A stretch of 64,000 bases of DNA from an alpha proteobacterium IMCC14465 (GCA_000293845.2 ALYF01000003.1:682001-746000), one strand, 5' to 3'. Positions 18,997 through 29,830 are shown, counted from the stretch's first letter. Notes: generated by a model from the sequence alone, not told the origin. Numbers and translations: made by a program.

Positions 18997-20322
18997 ATGA
19001 TAAAAACCATAATGCGCACCATGATTGCGGTTCTGGTGGTGTTGGCGACCCAGGTTTCGGTCAGCTTTGCTCAGAATCTTCTGCGTATTGATATCACGCA
19101 GGGGAATGTCGACCCCTTGCCCATCGCGATTAACCCTTTTCAGGGGCAGAACGACCAGCCCAGCATGATTGGGGCGGATATTGCGAATGTCGTAAAATCC
19201 GACCTTAACCGTTCCGGCCTATTTCAATCAATCAATCCGGCCGGTTTCATTGAGAAGGATTTGCGGGTCAATGCACGGCCTCGCTTTGGCGACTGGCGCA
19301 TTATCAATACGCAAGCCTTGGTTATCGGGAAAGTCTCCAATCTGGAAGATGGAAGAATAAGTATTGAGTTCCGTTTGTGGGATGTTGTCGCCGAACAGCA
19401 AATGATGGGTCTCCAACTTATCTCTACCCCGTCAAATTGGCGTTGGGTTGGGCATTTGGTGGCAGATGCCATTTATGAACGCCTCACCGGTGAAACTGGA
19501 TATTTTGATAGCCGCATAGTTTATGTGGATGAAACGGGTCCCAAAAACAGACGCGTGAAACGCCTTGCTATTATGGATCAGGATGGTCACAATCCGCGCC
19601 TGATTACGACGGGTCAGTCGCTGGCGCTCACGCCGCGTTTCAGCCCGACTGCCCAAGAGATAACATATCTTTCCTATGCCAACCGCCAGCCGCGTGTCTT
19701 TCTTTTGAATATTGAAACCGGTCAGCAAGAAATTGTCGGCGATTTTCCGGGCATGACTTTCGCGCCGCGTTTCTCACCTGATGGGCAAAAAATCATTATG
19801 AGTCTGGAGCGTAACGGCAATTCAAATATTTATACGCTTGATTTGCGGACACGTGTCTCACGTCGCCTCACCAATACGCTTGCGATTGATACAGCACCTT
19901 GTTATGCGCCCGATGGCGAACGCATTGTTTTTGAAAGCGACAGGGCTGGACGTCAGCAACTATATGTCATGGATGCCGATGGTAAAAATGTACAAAGAAT
20001 TAGCTATGGTGAAGGTCGCTACGCCACGCCGGTCTGGTCACCGCGGGGTGATTTGATTGCATTCACCAAGCAACTCAAGGGACGATTCTTAATTGGTGTT
20101 ATGAAACCCGACGGGTCAGGCGAGAGAATTCTGACTGAGGGTTATCACAATGAAGGCCCAGCCTGGTCACCAAATGGACGTGTCCTGACCTTCTTCCGTG
20201 AACAAAAAGGCGAGAAAGCAGGTCCGGGTCTGTGGACAGTGGATGTAACCGGATATAATGAGCGCCCGTTAAAAACGCCAGGTTTTGCCTCAGATCCGGC
20301 TTGGTCGCCGCTCATCAGATAA
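18997..20322 (+). CDS. tolB: Tol-Pal system translocation protein TolB
   Basis: Periplasmic protein that binds Pal and TolA. The 441-residue precursor has a signal peptide ([20 protein letters not shown], cleavage after about SFA-QN), an N-terminal alpha/beta domain, and a six-bladed beta-propeller with repeats of the form [16 protein letters not shown] and [11 protein letters not shown] 18997 follows AGGATCGAAGAA and gives a normal signal peptide. An in-frame ATG at 18967 would overlap tolA and place charged residues before it, so it is less likely. Confidence 0.94.
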   Translation: MIKTIMRTMIAVLVVLATQVSVSFAQNLLRIDITQGNVDPLPIAINPFQGQNDQPSMIGADIANVVKSDLNRSGLFQSINPAGFIEKDLRVNARPRFGDWRIINTQALVIGKVSNLEDGRISIEFRLWDVVAEQQMMGLQLISTPSNWRWVGHLVADAIYERLTGETGYFDSRIVYVDETGPKNRRVKRLAIMDQDGHNPRLITTGQSLALTPRFSPTAQEITYLSYANRQPRVFLLNIETGQQEIVGDFPGMTFAPRFSPDGQKIIMSLERNGNSNIYTLDLRTRVSRRLTNTLAIDTAPCYAPDGERIVFESDRAGRQQLYVMDADGKNVQRISYGEGRYATPVWSPRGDLIAFTKQLKGRFLIGVMKPDGSGERILTEGYHNEGPAWSPNGRVLTFFREQKGEKAGPGLWTVDVTGYNERPLKTPGFASDPAWSPLIR

Positions 20323-20400
20323 GTAAATCGCAACAGTGATTAAAAAAAGGATTTTATGCGTTGAAAATGCTTGTTTTTTTGATTAAGAGTAATCCTGTTA

Positions 20401-20417
20401 GCGAATAAATTATTCGC
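20401..20417. repeat. Palindrome between tolB and pal
   Basis: GCGAATAA-A-TTATTCGC, a perfect 8-bp inverted repeat, followed by a T-rich stretch (ACTTATTATTTTTCTCTC). It could be a partial terminator or attenuator within the tol-pal operon, allowing extra Pal synthesis, or an operator for a pal promoter. It lies 45 bp before the pal start. Confidence 0.45.
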
Positions 20418-20461
20418 ACTTATTATTTTTCTCTCTTTTTGGGCTGATTTAGGAGCTGGTT

Positions 20462-20929
20462 ATGAGAAAGTTATTTAGATCTTCTAATATTTTTGTTGCC
20501 TTAGGGGCAAGTATCCTTCTCGCGGCTTGTGCTGCCAGCGGAACAGGCACTAGTAGTTACGGTAGTTCCAAAGATGAAAGCGCAGTTAAAGAACTTGTCA
20601 GAAATGTTGGTGATAGAGTTTTCTTTGCGACTGATTCTGCGGCTCTTTCTGCAGATGCCCGTTCTACAATCATGCGTCAGGCAGATTGGCTTAGAACGAA
20701 CAGCAAATCTCTCACAATTGAAGGTCATGCCGATGAGCGTGGTACGAGAGAGTATAATATTGCTCTTGGTGCGCGTCGTGCGAATGCCGTCAAAGATTAT
20801 ATGATTAGCTTGGGTGTTGACGGCTCTCGTCTCGAGACTGTCTCATGGGGTAAGGAACGCCCTGTGTCACTATGTGCAGAAGATGCGTGCTGGTCGAAAA
20901 ACCGCCGTTCGGTTTCTGTCATCCAGTAG
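20462..20929 (+). CDS. pal: Peptidoglycan-associated lipoprotein Pal
   Basis: Outer-membrane lipoprotein that binds peptidoglycan and TolB. 155 residues: lipoprotein signal with lipobox LLAAC near residue 24, a short linker, then an OmpA-like domain with VFFATDSAAL and GHADERGTREYNIALGARRA, which holds the diaminopimelate-binding Asp and Arg. RBS GGAG stands just before ATG 20462. A clear terminator follows. Confidence 0.96.
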   Translation: MRKLFRSSNIFVALGASILLAACAASGTGTSSYGSSKDESAVKELVRNVGDRVFFATDSAALSADARSTIMRQADWLRTNSKSLTIEGHADERGTREYNIALGARRANAVKDYMISLGVDGSRLETVSWGKERPVSLCAEDACWSKNRRSVSVIQ

Positions 20930-20953
20930 ACAGCAATTAAATTTTTAAATTAA

Positions 20954-20978
20954 AGGGCACTTTCGGGTGCCCTTTTTT
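20954..20978 (+). terminator. Rho-independent terminator after pal
   Basis: AGGGCAC (20954-20960) pairs with GTGCCCT (20967-20973) over a TTTCGG loop, followed by six T residues ending at 20978. A classic intrinsic terminator that separates pal from cpoB, so cpoB needs its own promoter or readthrough. Confidence 0.88.
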
Positions 20979-21031
20979 ATGCCTTATATTGGCCTTTTTT
21001 CTGTATATATTGGCTGCGATGGAGGTTGATT

Positions 21032-22285
21032 ATGCGTGCTAGATTTATGACTCGAAAAAGCCTGAAAACCCTGAAGAGAATGACCACCCCTGTTGTGAGG
21101 TTGTCTCAGCTTGCTTTATTGCTGGTGGTTTGGGGTGCGTCTATCTCTCAAACCGTTGCACAAACAAATAACACGTTAAATAATCCCTCAGGTGATGTGC
21201 AAGAGACGGTTCAGTTTCTGGATTTGTCTAATCCTGACATTAACTCTAACACTCAACTTCTAAACAATCAGGCCGCATCTGATTTGTCTCTCGACCAACG
21301 TATGGCTGCCATTGACGAGGCCCTACAAGTTTTGAATAGACGTTTGGAAATGATGCCTATGGGGCCTGGCCTTTCCGGCGCAGATACAGCGTCACAAGGC
21401 AGTACGGGTCAGGCGTTATTGGGGCGGCTGGAAAGTATTGAAAACCGACTTTCAGCCCTTGCGTCTCTGCCAGGTGGTGCGTTTCAAGGGGATAGCATGT
21501 CGTCGGGGGATACAGCCGCGGGAGGTGCTGCGATTGCAGATTTGCGCGTCAGACTGACCCAGATTGAGGAAGTCATGCGCGCGCTTAATGGTAAGCTGGA
21601 TGATGTTTCTTTCCGCCTTACGAAATTCAGCGAGCGCTTTGAGCAGGTCTCGGCTGACTCCGAATTTCGTTTTCAACAGTTAGAGCTTGCCGCGACGGGG
21701 GGTGGGGCGACTACCCAGCAAAATACATCATCTGAGCCGCAGGTTTTGGGAACGATGCCCGTGAGCAAGCCAGAGGCTGTTGAATTACTCACTAAGGCCG
21801 ATACGATTACTCTGATTGGTGAAACCACGCCAGAAAACCAGCCTATTACGCTGCAAGGAAATAGGTCTGCGTCGTCAACACCAAGTGACGAAACAGGCAC
21901 ACCAAAAGAAATTTACGACATGGCATTAAAGCAGCTTCAAATGGGCGCCTATCAGGAGGCGCAAGCCGCATTGCAGAATTTTCTGGACCTTTATCCGCGC
22001 GACCGGCTTGCCGGCAACGCGCAATACTGGCTGGGGGAAACCTTTTATGTGCAGCGCGATTATAAAAATGCGACGGCCGCCTTTCTTGCCGGATACACCA
22101 ATTATGGTGATAGCATCAAAGCGCCGGACAGCCTTTTAAAGCTGGGTATGACACTTGTGGTTATGGGAGAGAAAAAGACGGGGTGTGATGCCTTTGCTGA
22201 ACTTTCTGCCCGTTTCCCAGATGCGCCACAGGCAATCATTCGCCGCGCTGAAATTGAAAGTCAGCGCGCAGAATGTTCTGGCTAA
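21032..22285 (+). CDS. cpoB: Cell division coordinator CpoB (YbgF)
   Basis: Periplasmic protein that in E. coli links Tol-Pal to PBP1B during septation. 417 residues, well above the roughly 260 of E. coli. A long N-terminus holds a signal peptide (hydrophobic LALLLVVWGASI, ending near TVAQ), an N-terminal coiled coil (SLDQRMAAIDEALQVL), a second coiled-coil block (about 180-225), and C-terminal TPRs (IYDMALKQLQMGAYQEAQAA onward). ATG 21032 with GGAGG six bases upstream is preferred. Its final stretch overlaps no other chosen start; tilS begins 11 bp later. Confidence 0.88.
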   Translation: MRARFMTRKSLKTLKRMTTPVVRLSQLALLLVVWGASISQTVAQTNNTLNNPSGDVQETVQFLDLSNPDINSNTQLLNNQAASDLSLDQRMAAIDEALQVLNRRLEMMPMGPGLSGADTASQGSTGQALLGRLESIENRLSALASLPGGAFQGDSMSSGDTAAGGAAIADLRVRLTQIEEVMRALNGKLDDVSFRLTKFSERFEQVSADSEFRFQQLELAATGGGATTQQNTSSEPQVLGTMPVSKPEAVELLTKADTITLIGETTPENQPITLQGNRSASSTPSDETGTPKEIYDMALKQLQMGAYQEAQAALQNFLDLYPRDRLAGNAQYWLGETFYVQRDYKNATAAFLAGYTNYGDSIKAPDSLLKLGMTLVVMGEKKTGCDAFAELSARFPDAPQAIIRRAEIESQRAECSG

Positions 22286-22295
22286 GGTTGTCCTT

Positions 22296-23687
22296 ATGGC
22301 GCCGAATTCCTCTACAGGCCCTTCCACAAGTTCCTCCACAGGCCGATCCACAAGCTCTCCCGCAAGCATGACATCTTTTACGGCGACAGCATTTATAAAA
22401 AAACTGGCTGACCTAACCCCTTTTTCTGGAAATCAGGCCAAAAATCAAAATATGCATTTTGCACTAGCCGTTTCCGGCGGTGCGGATTCTTTGTCGTTGC
22501 TTGTGCTGGCGGCGGCAGCAAAAAAGAAAACCCCGCATTGGCGCTTTACGGTTCTGACCGTCAATCATGGCTTGCGCGCGGCGGCTGTTAAAGAAACCCG
22601 CCATGTCGCCAAGCTGGCAAAAGCCGCCGGTTTAGCTAGTCAAATTCTAACTTATAAAGGCACCATCCCCGATAAAGACATTCAGGCCGCGGCACGCGAT
22701 ATTCGCTATGGCTTGATGTCTGACTGGTGTGTGAAGCATAAAGCCGACTATTTGGTAACAGCGCATCATCTAGAAGATCAGGCGGAGACATTTTTATTAC
22801 GACTGGCGCGTGGCTCGGGGCTGGATGGCCTGTCTGCCATGCAGAGTGTCGGCAATCGAAATGGGGTGACGCTTCTGCGCCCATTTCTGGATGTGCCGCG
22901 GGCGCGTCTCCACAAAACGGTTGCCAAGGCCGGGCTAGAGGCGATTTCAGATCCAAGTAATATGAACCGCCGTTTTGCGCGTGTTCGCATGAGAGAAAAA
23001 ATGGATTTACTCGCTGAGGAGGGGCTGACCGCGCCGCGTCTGGCAGAAACGGCAGGGCGACTTTTACAGGCAAGAAAGGCTTTAGAGCACGTCGCGGATA
23101 CGGTGATGCAGTCTGCTGTGCGGGTGGATGATTATGACATAGCGCATCTCGACCATGCCGCTTTGCGTGACCAGCCGGAAGAAATTTTGCGCCGCATCCT
23201 CAATAGAATTCTGACACCCTATGGGGGGTATCCGCCGCGCGCGGAGTCGGTGCAACGCATTCTGGATGAGGTTTTTCTGACGTCCCGATACCCCCAAAAA
23301 GGTGCAACGCAAGGCGGGAAGACTGTGAACGGCTTTATTATTCGCTACAGGCGCGATGGTGTGCTGGTTTTCCGTGAGGCGAGTGGTTTGCCCGCCGCAC
23401 TGACCATAAAAGCTGGGCAATCTTTGATTTGGGATGACAGTCATATTGTGCGTGTCGCCAAAAAATCTGGGCTTAAGGGTATACTCGACATTAAACCGCT
23501 GGGTTCGGAAGGGTTAAAGTCACTTCGGCATCAATTTGAGGATGATTTACCGAAAAACCTGCCTGCCGCCGCATTACATGCGTTGCCGTCTGTTTGGCTG
23601 ACATATCGCAAAAAAAGCCATCTCGTCGCGGTAAAGGCGGTTTTATCGCATCCGGATGTTCAATTTGAGGATAAGTTTTGGCTCTAA
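22296..23687 (+). CDS. tilS: tRNA(Ile)-lysidine synthetase TilS
   Basis: Attaches lysine to C34 of the CAU tRNA-Ile, letting it read AUA. 463 residues. The PP-loop motif SGGADS lies near residue 60, followed by VNHGLR, AHHLEDQAET and RPFLDVPR; C-terminal substrate domains are less conserved. The first 25 residues are a Ser/Thr-rich repeat made of TCCACA-type DNA units. ATG 22296 is taken; ATG 22368 (MTSFTATAF) would skip this tail and is a fair alternative. An upstream open frame inside cpoB is not TilS-like. Gene order pal-cpoB-tilS-ftsH is common in Alphaproteobacteria. Confidence 0.9.
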   Translation: MAPNSSTGPSTSSSTGRSTSSPASMTSFTATAFIKKLADLTPFSGNQAKNQNMHFALAVSGGADSLSLLVLAAAAKKKTPHWRFTVLTVNHGLRAAAVKETRHVAKLAKAAGLASQILTYKGTIPDKDIQAAARDIRYGLMSDWCVKHKADYLVTAHHLEDQAETFLLRLARGSGLDGLSAMQSVGNRNGVTLLRPFLDVPRARLHKTVAKAGLEAISDPSNMNRRFARVRMREKMDLLAEEGLTAPRLAETAGRLLQARKALEHVADTVMQSAVRVDDYDIAHLDHAALRDQPEEILRRILNRILTPYGGYPPRAESVQRILDEVFLTSRYPQKGATQGGKTVNGFIIRYRRDGVLVFREASGLPAALTIKAGQSLIWDDSHIVRVAKKSGLKGILDIKPLGSEGLKSLRHQFEDDLPKNLPAAALHALPSVWLTYRKKSHLVAVKAVLSHPDVQFEDKFWL

Positions 23688-23787
23688 ATGCCGCAGGAGA
23701 AAATAAAATCCGTTAGGTACTGGCATTTTGATGATGGTATTCCTATCTTATAGGTATCTATAACCGCTAATGTTGAAGGGTGAGCCT

Positions 23788-25701
23788 TTGAATAATATGA
23801 GAAATCTTATTGTCTGGGTTGTTGTAGGGTTACTGCTGGTAACTCTGTTTAACTTTTTTCAGGAAAGTCCAACAACTTCAGACGCGCGTGAAATTAATTT
23901 CTCTCAATTCGTTGCCGAAGTTGAAGCCGGTAATGTTGAAGAAGTTGTGATTTCTGGTGACTCTATTACCGGTAGGCTTGCCGATGGTCGTCGGTTCAGT
24001 TCCTATGCGCCGCCCAATGATCCAACTCTGGTTAACAGGCTGACAGAGCGCGGTGTGAGCATTACTGCGAAGCCGGATATGAGCAACTCGCCGACTATTT
24101 GGGGTGTTTTGCTGTCATGGTTCCCGATGTTGCTTTTGATTGGCGTCTGGGTGTTTTTCATGCGTCAAATGCAATCTGGCGGCGGCAAGGCGATGGGTTT
24201 TGGTAAGTCCAAAGCGAAACTTCTCAATGAAACGCATGGGCGTGTCACCTTTGAAGATGTCGCGGGCATTGATGAGGCCAAGGACGACCTTCAGGAAATC
24301 GTAGAATTTTTGAAAGACCCGGGTAAATTCCAAAAACTCGGTGGGCGTATTCCTAAAGGTGCGCTCTTAGTAGGCCCCCCGGGGACAGGTAAAACATTGT
24401 TGGCGCGTGCGATTGCAGGCGAAGCAAATGTGCCTTTCTTTTCTATCTCCGGTTCAGATTTTGTTGAAATGTTTGTCGGCGTCGGCGCAAGCCGTGTGCG
24501 GGACATGTTCGAACAGGCTAAATCTAATGCCCCTTGCATTATCTTTATTGACGAGATTGATGCTGTCGGTCGCCACAGAGGTGCAGGCCTCGGCGGTGGC
24601 AATGATGAGCGCGAGCAGACCTTGAACCAGCTTCTGGTTGAGATGGACGGCTTTGAGGCGAATGAAGGTATTATTTTGATTGCCGCAACGAACCGTCCTG
24701 ACGTGCTGGACCCAGCGCTGTTGCGTCCAGGGCGTTTTGACCGTCAGGTTGTCGTGCCGAACCCGGATATTATCGGTCGTGAGCGCATTTTGCAGGTTCA
24801 CATGAAAAAAGTGCCTTTGGCGGCTGATGTCGAACCGCGCACCATTGCCCGCGGCACACCGGGTTTTTCTGGTGCGGATTTGGCTAATTTGGTCAATGAG
24901 GCAGCTTTGTTGGCAGCGCGTCGGAATAAACGCACTGTTGCAATGGCAGAATTCGAAGACGCTAAGGATAAAGTTATGATGGGTGCCGAAAGGCGTTCCA
25001 TGGTGATGTCGGATGAAGAAAGAAAGCTGACAGCCTATCATGAGGGCGGCCACGCACTGGTCGCGCTCAACCTTGAGGCGTCAGACCCGATTCATAAGGC
25101 GACGATTATCCCAAGAGGGCGCGCGCTTGGCATGGTGATGCGCCTGCCCGAACGTGACCAACTCTCTGTGACGCGCGCCAAGCTCAAAGCTGATTTGGCT
25201 GTCGCTATGGGCGGTCGTATTGCCGAAGAAGTGATTTTTGGTCATGATAAAGTCACCTCTGGTGCGTCATCTGACATCCAAATGGCTACCAATATGGCAA
25301 AGGCTATGGTGACCCAGTTCGGCATGAGTGATGAGCTTGGGCCGCTTGCTTACGGCGATAATGAGCAAGAGGTTTTCTTAGGTCATTCCGTCACGCGGAC
25401 ACAGAACACGTCTGACGAAACGCAAAGCAAGATTGACTCTGAGACCCGTAAATTTGTTGATGAAGGTTACCAGAAGGCTGAAAGCATTATTCGCGAGAAT
25501 ATTGATGATCTTCATACGATTGCGAATGGTCTGCTCGAATATGAGACCTTGAGCGGTGACGAGATTGAGGGTTTGCTGAGAGGCGAGCCGCCGCATAGGC
25601 CTGAGCCTACGGATACGGATTCCGGTCCGGGTGCGTTGTCTGCGGTTCCTTCTGTCGGTAAATCGAAAAATGTCGGTGATGCCAAGCCTCAAAGCACTTG
25701 A
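23788..25701 (+). CDS. ftsH: ATP-dependent zinc metalloprotease FtsH
   Basis: Membrane-anchored AAA+ protease that degrades unfolded membrane proteins and, in many proteobacteria, LpxC and RpoH. 637 residues: membrane helices at about residues 4-23 and 97-120, Walker A GPPGTGKT, Walker [15 protein letters not shown] region [15 protein letters not shown], zinc motif HEGGH, and a short disordered C-terminus. TTG 23788 (NNMRNLIVW, matching the family start) has AAGGGTGAG just upstream; ATG 23770 and ATG 23797 are in frame but have weaker signals. RpoH, a known FtsH substrate elsewhere, is encoded at 41.4-42.4 kb. Confidence 0.95.
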   Translation: MNNMRNLIVWVVVGLLLVTLFNFFQESPTTSDAREINFSQFVAEVEAGNVEEVVISGDSITGRLADGRRFSSYAPPNDPTLVNRLTERGVSITAKPDMSNSPTIWGVLLSWFPMLLLIGVWVFFMRQMQSGGGKAMGFGKSKAKLLNETHGRVTFEDVAGIDEAKDDLQEIVEFLKDPGKFQKLGGRIPKGALLVGPPGTGKTLLARAIAGEANVPFFSISGSDFVEMFVGVGASRVRDMFEQAKSNAPCIIFIDEIDAVGRHRGAGLGGGNDEREQTLNQLLVEMDGFEANEGIILIAATNRPDVLDPALLRPGRFDRQVVVPNPDIIGRERILQVHMKKVPLAADVEPRTIARGTPGFSGADLANLVNEAALLAARRNKRTVAMAEFEDAKDKVMMGAERRSMVMSDEERKLTAYHEGGHALVALNLEASDPIHKATIIPRGRALGMVMRLPERDQLSVTRAKLKADLAVAMGGRIAEEVIFGHDKVTSGASSDIQMATNMAKAMVTQFGMSDELGPLAYGDNEQEVFLGHSVTRTQNTSDETQSKIDSETRKFVDEGYQKAESIIRENIDDLHTIANGLLEYETLSGDEIEGLLRGEPPHRPEPTDTDSGPGALSAVPSVGKSKNVGDAKPQST

Positions 25702-25707
25702 TTTGTG

Positions 25708-26523
25708 ATGACGGATATTCCCGGTCTATTTGGGATTTTAAACATTACAACGGATAGCTTTTCGGATGGCGGCGCTTTTCTAGAGCCTGAAAAAGCCCTC
25801 GAACAAGCGCTTAGCTTACAGGCGGGCGGTGCTGATATTATTGATATTGGTCCCGCCTCTAGCCACCCCGATAGCGCGCCAGTTTCGGCACAAACCGAGA
25901 TTGACCGCCTTACGGCCATTGTTCCTGATTTGCAATCCCGAGGGATTACCGTCAGCATTGACAGCTACCAGACGCAAACCCAAAGATGGGCTTTACAAAA
26001 TAATGTCGACTGGATGAATGATATTCATGGTTTTGCCGACCCCGGCTTTTATCCGGAGCTTGCGTCATCAGATTGTCGACTTATTGTGATGCATGCCATT
26101 CAATCTGCTGGGGCGGCCACCCGAACCGCGCCACCTGAAGGGGATATTTTTGATCATATTTGCCGGTTTTTCGATGCACGGCTGGCGGCACTCACCAAAG
26201 CTGGAATTTCTCAAGACCGCTTGGTGATTGACCCCGGTATGGGGTTCTTTCTGGGGGACAGACCGGAGCCCTCTTTAACCATGCTGGCGCGTATTGGTGA
26301 TTTGAAAACCACATTCGGCCTTCCGGTCTTGGTTTCGGTCTCGCGCAAAAGTTTTTTACGTGTGTTAAGCGGGCGTTCTGTATCAGAAAGCGCGCCTGTG
26401 ACACTGGCTGCAGAATTGTGGGCCGCGGCGAAAGGTGCTGATTACATCCGCACGCATGACCCGTCTCAAATTCGAGATGCACTGAAAATACAGGCGCATA
26501 TTTCGAATTTTGTAATGAACTGA
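25708..26523 (+). CDS. folP: Dihydropteroate synthase
   Basis: Joins p-aminobenzoate to dihydropterin pyrophosphate in folate synthesis; target of sulfonamides. 271 residues with GILNITTDSFSDGG at the N-terminus, GADIIDIGPASS, DPGMGFF (about 175) and VSRKSFL (about 212). The stretch usually reading MHM appears as MHAIQSAG. It starts 6 bp after ftsH; the ftsH-folP-glmM order is conserved in proteobacteria. Confidence 0.93.
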   Translation: MTDIPGLFGILNITTDSFSDGGAFLEPEKALEQALSLQAGGADIIDIGPASSHPDSAPVSAQTEIDRLTAIVPDLQSRGITVSIDSYQTQTQRWALQNNVDWMNDIHGFADPGFYPELASSDCRLIVMHAIQSAGAATRTAPPEGDIFDHICRFFDARLAALTKAGISQDRLVIDPGMGFFLGDRPEPSLTMLARIGDLKTTFGLPVLVSVSRKSFLRVLSGRSVSESAPVTLAAELWAAAKGADYIRTHDPSQIRDALKIQAHISNFVMN

Positions 26524-26602
26524 AATTTAGAGTGACTTGAAATAAGCGCGACAGTTTGGCACTAATAAGCAGTTAATTCGTTTACTTAATTAAGGTCAAG
26601 CA

Positions 26603-27949
26603 ATGGTCCGTAAATATTTTGGTACTGATGGCATCCGTGGCACGGTTAATAAAGGCAATATGACCGGTGAAATGGCGCTCAGGTTAGGCATGGCGACGGG
26701 TCGGGTGTTCCGGCGTGGCAGCTACCGGCATAGGGTTGTTATCGGCAAGGATACCCGTCTCTCCGGCTATATGATTGAGCCTGCGCTGGTTGCTGGCTTT
26801 ACCTCTATGGGTATGGATGTGTTTTTGTTTGGCCCTATTCCGACACCTGCAGTGGCTTTTCTGACGCGAAGTCTGCGTGCCGATGTTGGTGTGATGATTT
26901 CAGCCTCGCATAATAAATTTGAAGATAACGGCATTAAGCTGTTTGGGCCGGATGGGTATAAGCTGTCTGATGAGATTGAAGCAGAAATCGAAGCCTATAT
27001 GGATGATGGCGTTGGGGAGCATGTCGCACCCTCTGAAGGTCTTGGACGCGCGAAGAGAATTGACGACGCGCAGGCGCGATATATTGAATTTGCCAAACGG
27101 ACATTTCCGAGGCGCGGTAATCTTGGTGGTGTGAAAATCGTTATCGATTGTGCGCATGGGGCGGCTTATAAGGTTGCGCCGACAGCACTTTGGGAACTAG
27201 GTGCGGATATCATCACAATTGGCGTCGACCCGGATGGCACGAATATCAATAAGGGCTGCGGATCGACAGATACGGCACTTTTGCAGGCAACTGTCTTGCA
27301 GGAAAATGCTGATATTGGCATTTCGCTTGATGGTGATGCGGACCGCGTTATTATTTGCGATGAAAAAGGCAAAATCGTTGATGGAGACCAGATTATGGGT
27401 CTGATTGCAACGGACTGGAAACGCCATGATCGCCTTTCAGCGCCTGGTGTGGTGGCAACTGTTATGTCCAATCTCGGGCTAGAGCGATATCTGCAAAGCA
27501 ATGACCTGGATCTTATCCGCACCAATGTGGGTGACCGCTATGTTGTTGAGCGCATGCGCGCGCTTGGTTTTAATCTCGGTGGCGAGCAATCCGGTCACAT
27601 GATTATGAGCGATTATTCCACGACAGGAGATGGCCTGATAGCCGCGTTACAGGTATTGGCCGTGATGCAGCAATCTGGTCAGCCAATGAGTGAGATTGGC
27701 AATATGTTCGAGCCATTGCCACAATTGCTGGAAAATGTGCGCTTTAATTCAGGGGCGCCTTTAGATAATGACCGCGTTCAGGCGGCTATTCGTGATGCTG
27801 AGGCTAAGCTGGGTAATCAAGGACGCTTATTAGTGCGCCCATCCGGCACAGAACCGGTCATCCGCGTAATGGGCGAGGGCGATGATGAAGCACTTGTCCG
27901 CCAGCTTGTGGGCGAGATTGTCACCACGATTGAGGAAGTTGCCGCGTGA
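26603..27949 (+). CDS. glmM: Phosphoglucosamine mutase
   Basis: Interconverts glucosamine 6-phosphate and 1-phosphate for UDP-GlcNAc, cell wall and lipid A. 448 residues, family length. Seen: [10 protein letters not shown] at the N-terminus, phosphoserine loop [13 protein letters not shown] (about residue 100), metal loop DGDADR (about 245), sugar-binding GGEQSGH, and phosphate loop [15 protein letters not shown] 26603 is unambiguous. The stop codon overlaps the GTG start of thiD (GTGA). Confidence 0.96.
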   Translation: MVRKYFGTDGIRGTVNKGNMTGEMALRLGMATGRVFRRGSYRHRVVIGKDTRLSGYMIEPALVAGFTSMGMDVFLFGPIPTPAVAFLTRSLRADVGVMISASHNKFEDNGIKLFGPDGYKLSDEIEAEIEAYMDDGVGEHVAPSEGLGRAKRIDDAQARYIEFAKRTFPRRGNLGGVKIVIDCAHGAAYKVAPTALWELGADIITIGVDPDGTNINKGCGSTDTALLQATVLQENADIGISLDGDADRVIICDEKGKIVDGDQIMGLIATDWKRHDRLSAPGVVATVMSNLGLERYLQSNDLDLIRTNVGDRYVVERMRALGFNLGGEQSGHMIMSDYSTTGDGLIAALQVLAVMQQSGQPMSEIGNMFEPLPQLLENVRFNSGAPLDNDRVQAAIRDAEAKLGNQGRLLVRPSGTEPVIRVMGEGDDEALVRQLVGEIVTTIEEVAA

Positions 27950-28791
27950 TCGCAAATGATACGTCCCAACTAGACTCCCCCCTAAATGGAAGAATTTTGA
28001 TTGTCGCCGGTTCTGACTCCGGTGGCGGGGCGGGCTTGCAGGCAGACATCAAAACAGTAACCGCTTTAGGTGGTTTTGCCATGACAGCAGCGACGGCGCT
28101 AACTGTGCAGAACACGCATGGAGTGCAGGATATTATGGACGTGCCGCCTCCATTTGTGGCGGCGCAAATGATGGCGGTGCTTTCGGACCTTGGGGCGGAT
28201 GCGATAAAAACGGGCATGCTGGCACGCACAGAAATCATTGAAGCAGTTGCGCCTTTGCTGGATGATTTCACCAACCCTGCCGTGATTGATCCGGTAATGG
28301 TGGCGAGTTCTGGCGATAGATTGCTGACAGAACAGGCGGTGAGTGCCATGCAAAGCCTGATGTTGCCGCAAGCGGCATTGGTGACGCCAAATATGCCCGA
28401 GGCAGAGATTCTGACCAAGCGCAGCGTTGAAACGCTGGATGATATGAAACATGCCGCTGACCGGTTAATGACGGATGGCGCGCAGGCCGCGTTGATTAAG
28501 GGCGGTCACGGTCATGATGCGGTGGTGACGGATTTACTCGCCCAGCAATCGGGCTTTACGGTTTTTGAAAACCCGCGCCTCGATAGCAAGAACACGCATG
28601 GTACGGGCTGTACGCTGGCTTCGTCTATCGCGACGGGTTTGGGGCAAGGTCTGGCGCTGGCGGCGGCGGTTGAGCGTGGCTTAGTTTATGTCCGCCGGGC
28701 GATTGCGACGGCGAACCCGTCTTTGGGGGCAGGGCATAATAAGCCGTTGAACCATGCGCATCCTGTGTTGGATAAGTCTCAAGACGCTTAA
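27946..28791 (+). CDS. thiD: Hydroxymethylpyrimidine/phosphomethylpyrimidine kinase
   Basis: Phosphorylates HMP and HMP-phosphate in thiamine synthesis. 281 residues. [17 protein letters not shown] near the N-terminus and the ribokinase-family signature [11 protein letters not shown] (about residue 220) identify it. GTG at 27946 overlaps the glmM stop by four bases. The thiamine diphosphate product serves the Dxs and transketolase genes elsewhere in the window; no TPP riboswitch was seen before it. Confidence 0.92.
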   Translation: MIANDTSQLDSPLNGRILIVAGSDSGGGAGLQADIKTVTALGGFAMTAATALTVQNTHGVQDIMDVPPPFVAAQMMAVLSDLGADAIKTGMLARTEIIEAVAPLLDDFTNPAVIDPVMVASSGDRLLTEQAVSAMQSLMLPQAALVTPNMPEAEILTKRSVETLDDMKHAADRLMTDGAQAALIKGGHGHDAVVTDLLAQQSGFTVFENPRLDSKNTHGTGCTLASSIATGLGQGLALAAAVERGLVYVRRAIATANPSLGAGHNKPLNHAHPVLDKSQDA

Positions 28792-28918
28792 GATAAAACC
28801 GTAAAAATTAACTATTCACCTGAACGCTCATCACCCGCTTCAGATAACGCCTTGCATCTGGCAGAACACTTGGCATAGTTTCACTCAGTAATTTGTTGCG
28901 TAAATAAGAGTCGCGTAT

Positions 28919-29830
28919 ATGGCTGTTTCTGATCGTTTGTCTGCACGAAGTGAGTTGACGGCTCCTTCACAAATCCCTGTCGATGATATAAGCGACTTTG
29001 GGTCACGCAAGCCCTCTGCTGTGACGGCGGGGCTGATATCTCTCACGCAAAATCTTGGGCTGAGTTGGTTGGGTAAGCGGCTGATTTATCTCTTGCGCCG
29101 TATCGGTTTGCTGATGATGGGAGACTGCGCTGACGTCACGGTGTTTGGCGCACGCTTGCGGATTTACCCGCATAATAATGTGTCGGAGAAGCGGGTTTTA
29201 TTTGCCACCCAGCTTTTTGACCCTGCCGAGCGGGATGCGCTTAAGGCGCTTGCGGCGCCAGGGGCAGTGTTTCTCGATATTGGGGCGAATGTTGGCCTGT
29301 ATAGTATTTCGGTGGGGGAGGCGTTTGCCGCGCATCCTGAGACGCGCATTGTGGCGGTTGAACCGCATCCCTATATTTATCGGCGACTGGCGTTTAATGC
29401 CGGTCTGAACCCGGCCTATAATATCACGGCGGTTGAGGCAGGCATTGCCGATTGTGAAGGCACGCTGTCCCTGACCTTACACGGCGATAATCTTGGCGAA
29501 ACAAGAATGGTGCAGCCAGGCATGACGGCTTCTGCTGAGGCGATTACGGCAGAGAAAGTCGTGGATGTGCCTGTAATCTCCCTCATGCAGTTGGTCGCCG
29601 CGCAGGGGCTGACGCGAATTGACGGGATGAAGGTCGATGTAGAGGGCTTTGAAGAAAAGGTGCTCTTGCCATTTTTTGACACCGCGCCCGACGCGCTTTT
29701 GCCGCGTGTGATTATTATCGAGAATAATGTCCGATATTGGGATGTCGATATCGTCGCCGTCGCCGCAAAGCGCGGCTATGCCAGCCACCGCATTAGCAAA
29801 AATAATCTCCTGCTCTCGCGCGACTCTTGA
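28919..29830 (+). CDS. FkbM-family methyltransferase
   Basis: SAM-dependent methyltransferase of the FkbM family, often used on glycans or secondary metabolites. 303 residues: SAM-binding FLDIGANVGLYSI (about residue 120), AVEPHPYIYRRL, and the family motif MKVDVEGFEEKVL (about 240). The first 75 residues are a family-variable, partly hydrophobic extension. No sugar-transfer genes lie beside it, so its substrate is unknown. The 127 bp upstream show no clear feature. Confidence 0.83.
   Translation: MAVSDRLSARSELTAPSQIPVDDISDFGSRKPSAVTAGLISLTQNLGLSWLGKRLIYLLRRIGLLMMGDCADVTVFGARLRIYPHNNVSEKRVLFATQLFDPAERDALKALAAPGAVFLDIGANVGLYSISVGEAFAAHPETRIVAVEPHPYIYRRLAFNAGLNPAYNITAVEAGIADCEGTLSLTLHGDNLGETRMVQPGMTASAEAITAEKVVDVPVISLMQLVAAQGLTRIDGMKVDVEGFEEKVLLPFFDTAPDALLPRVIIIENNVRYWDVDIVAVAAKRGYASHRISKNNLLLSRDS

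Noticed and set aside
22155-22295. Longer tilS start inside cpoB
   Set aside because: The extra residues are the shadow of the cpoB 3' end in another frame and do not match TilS.
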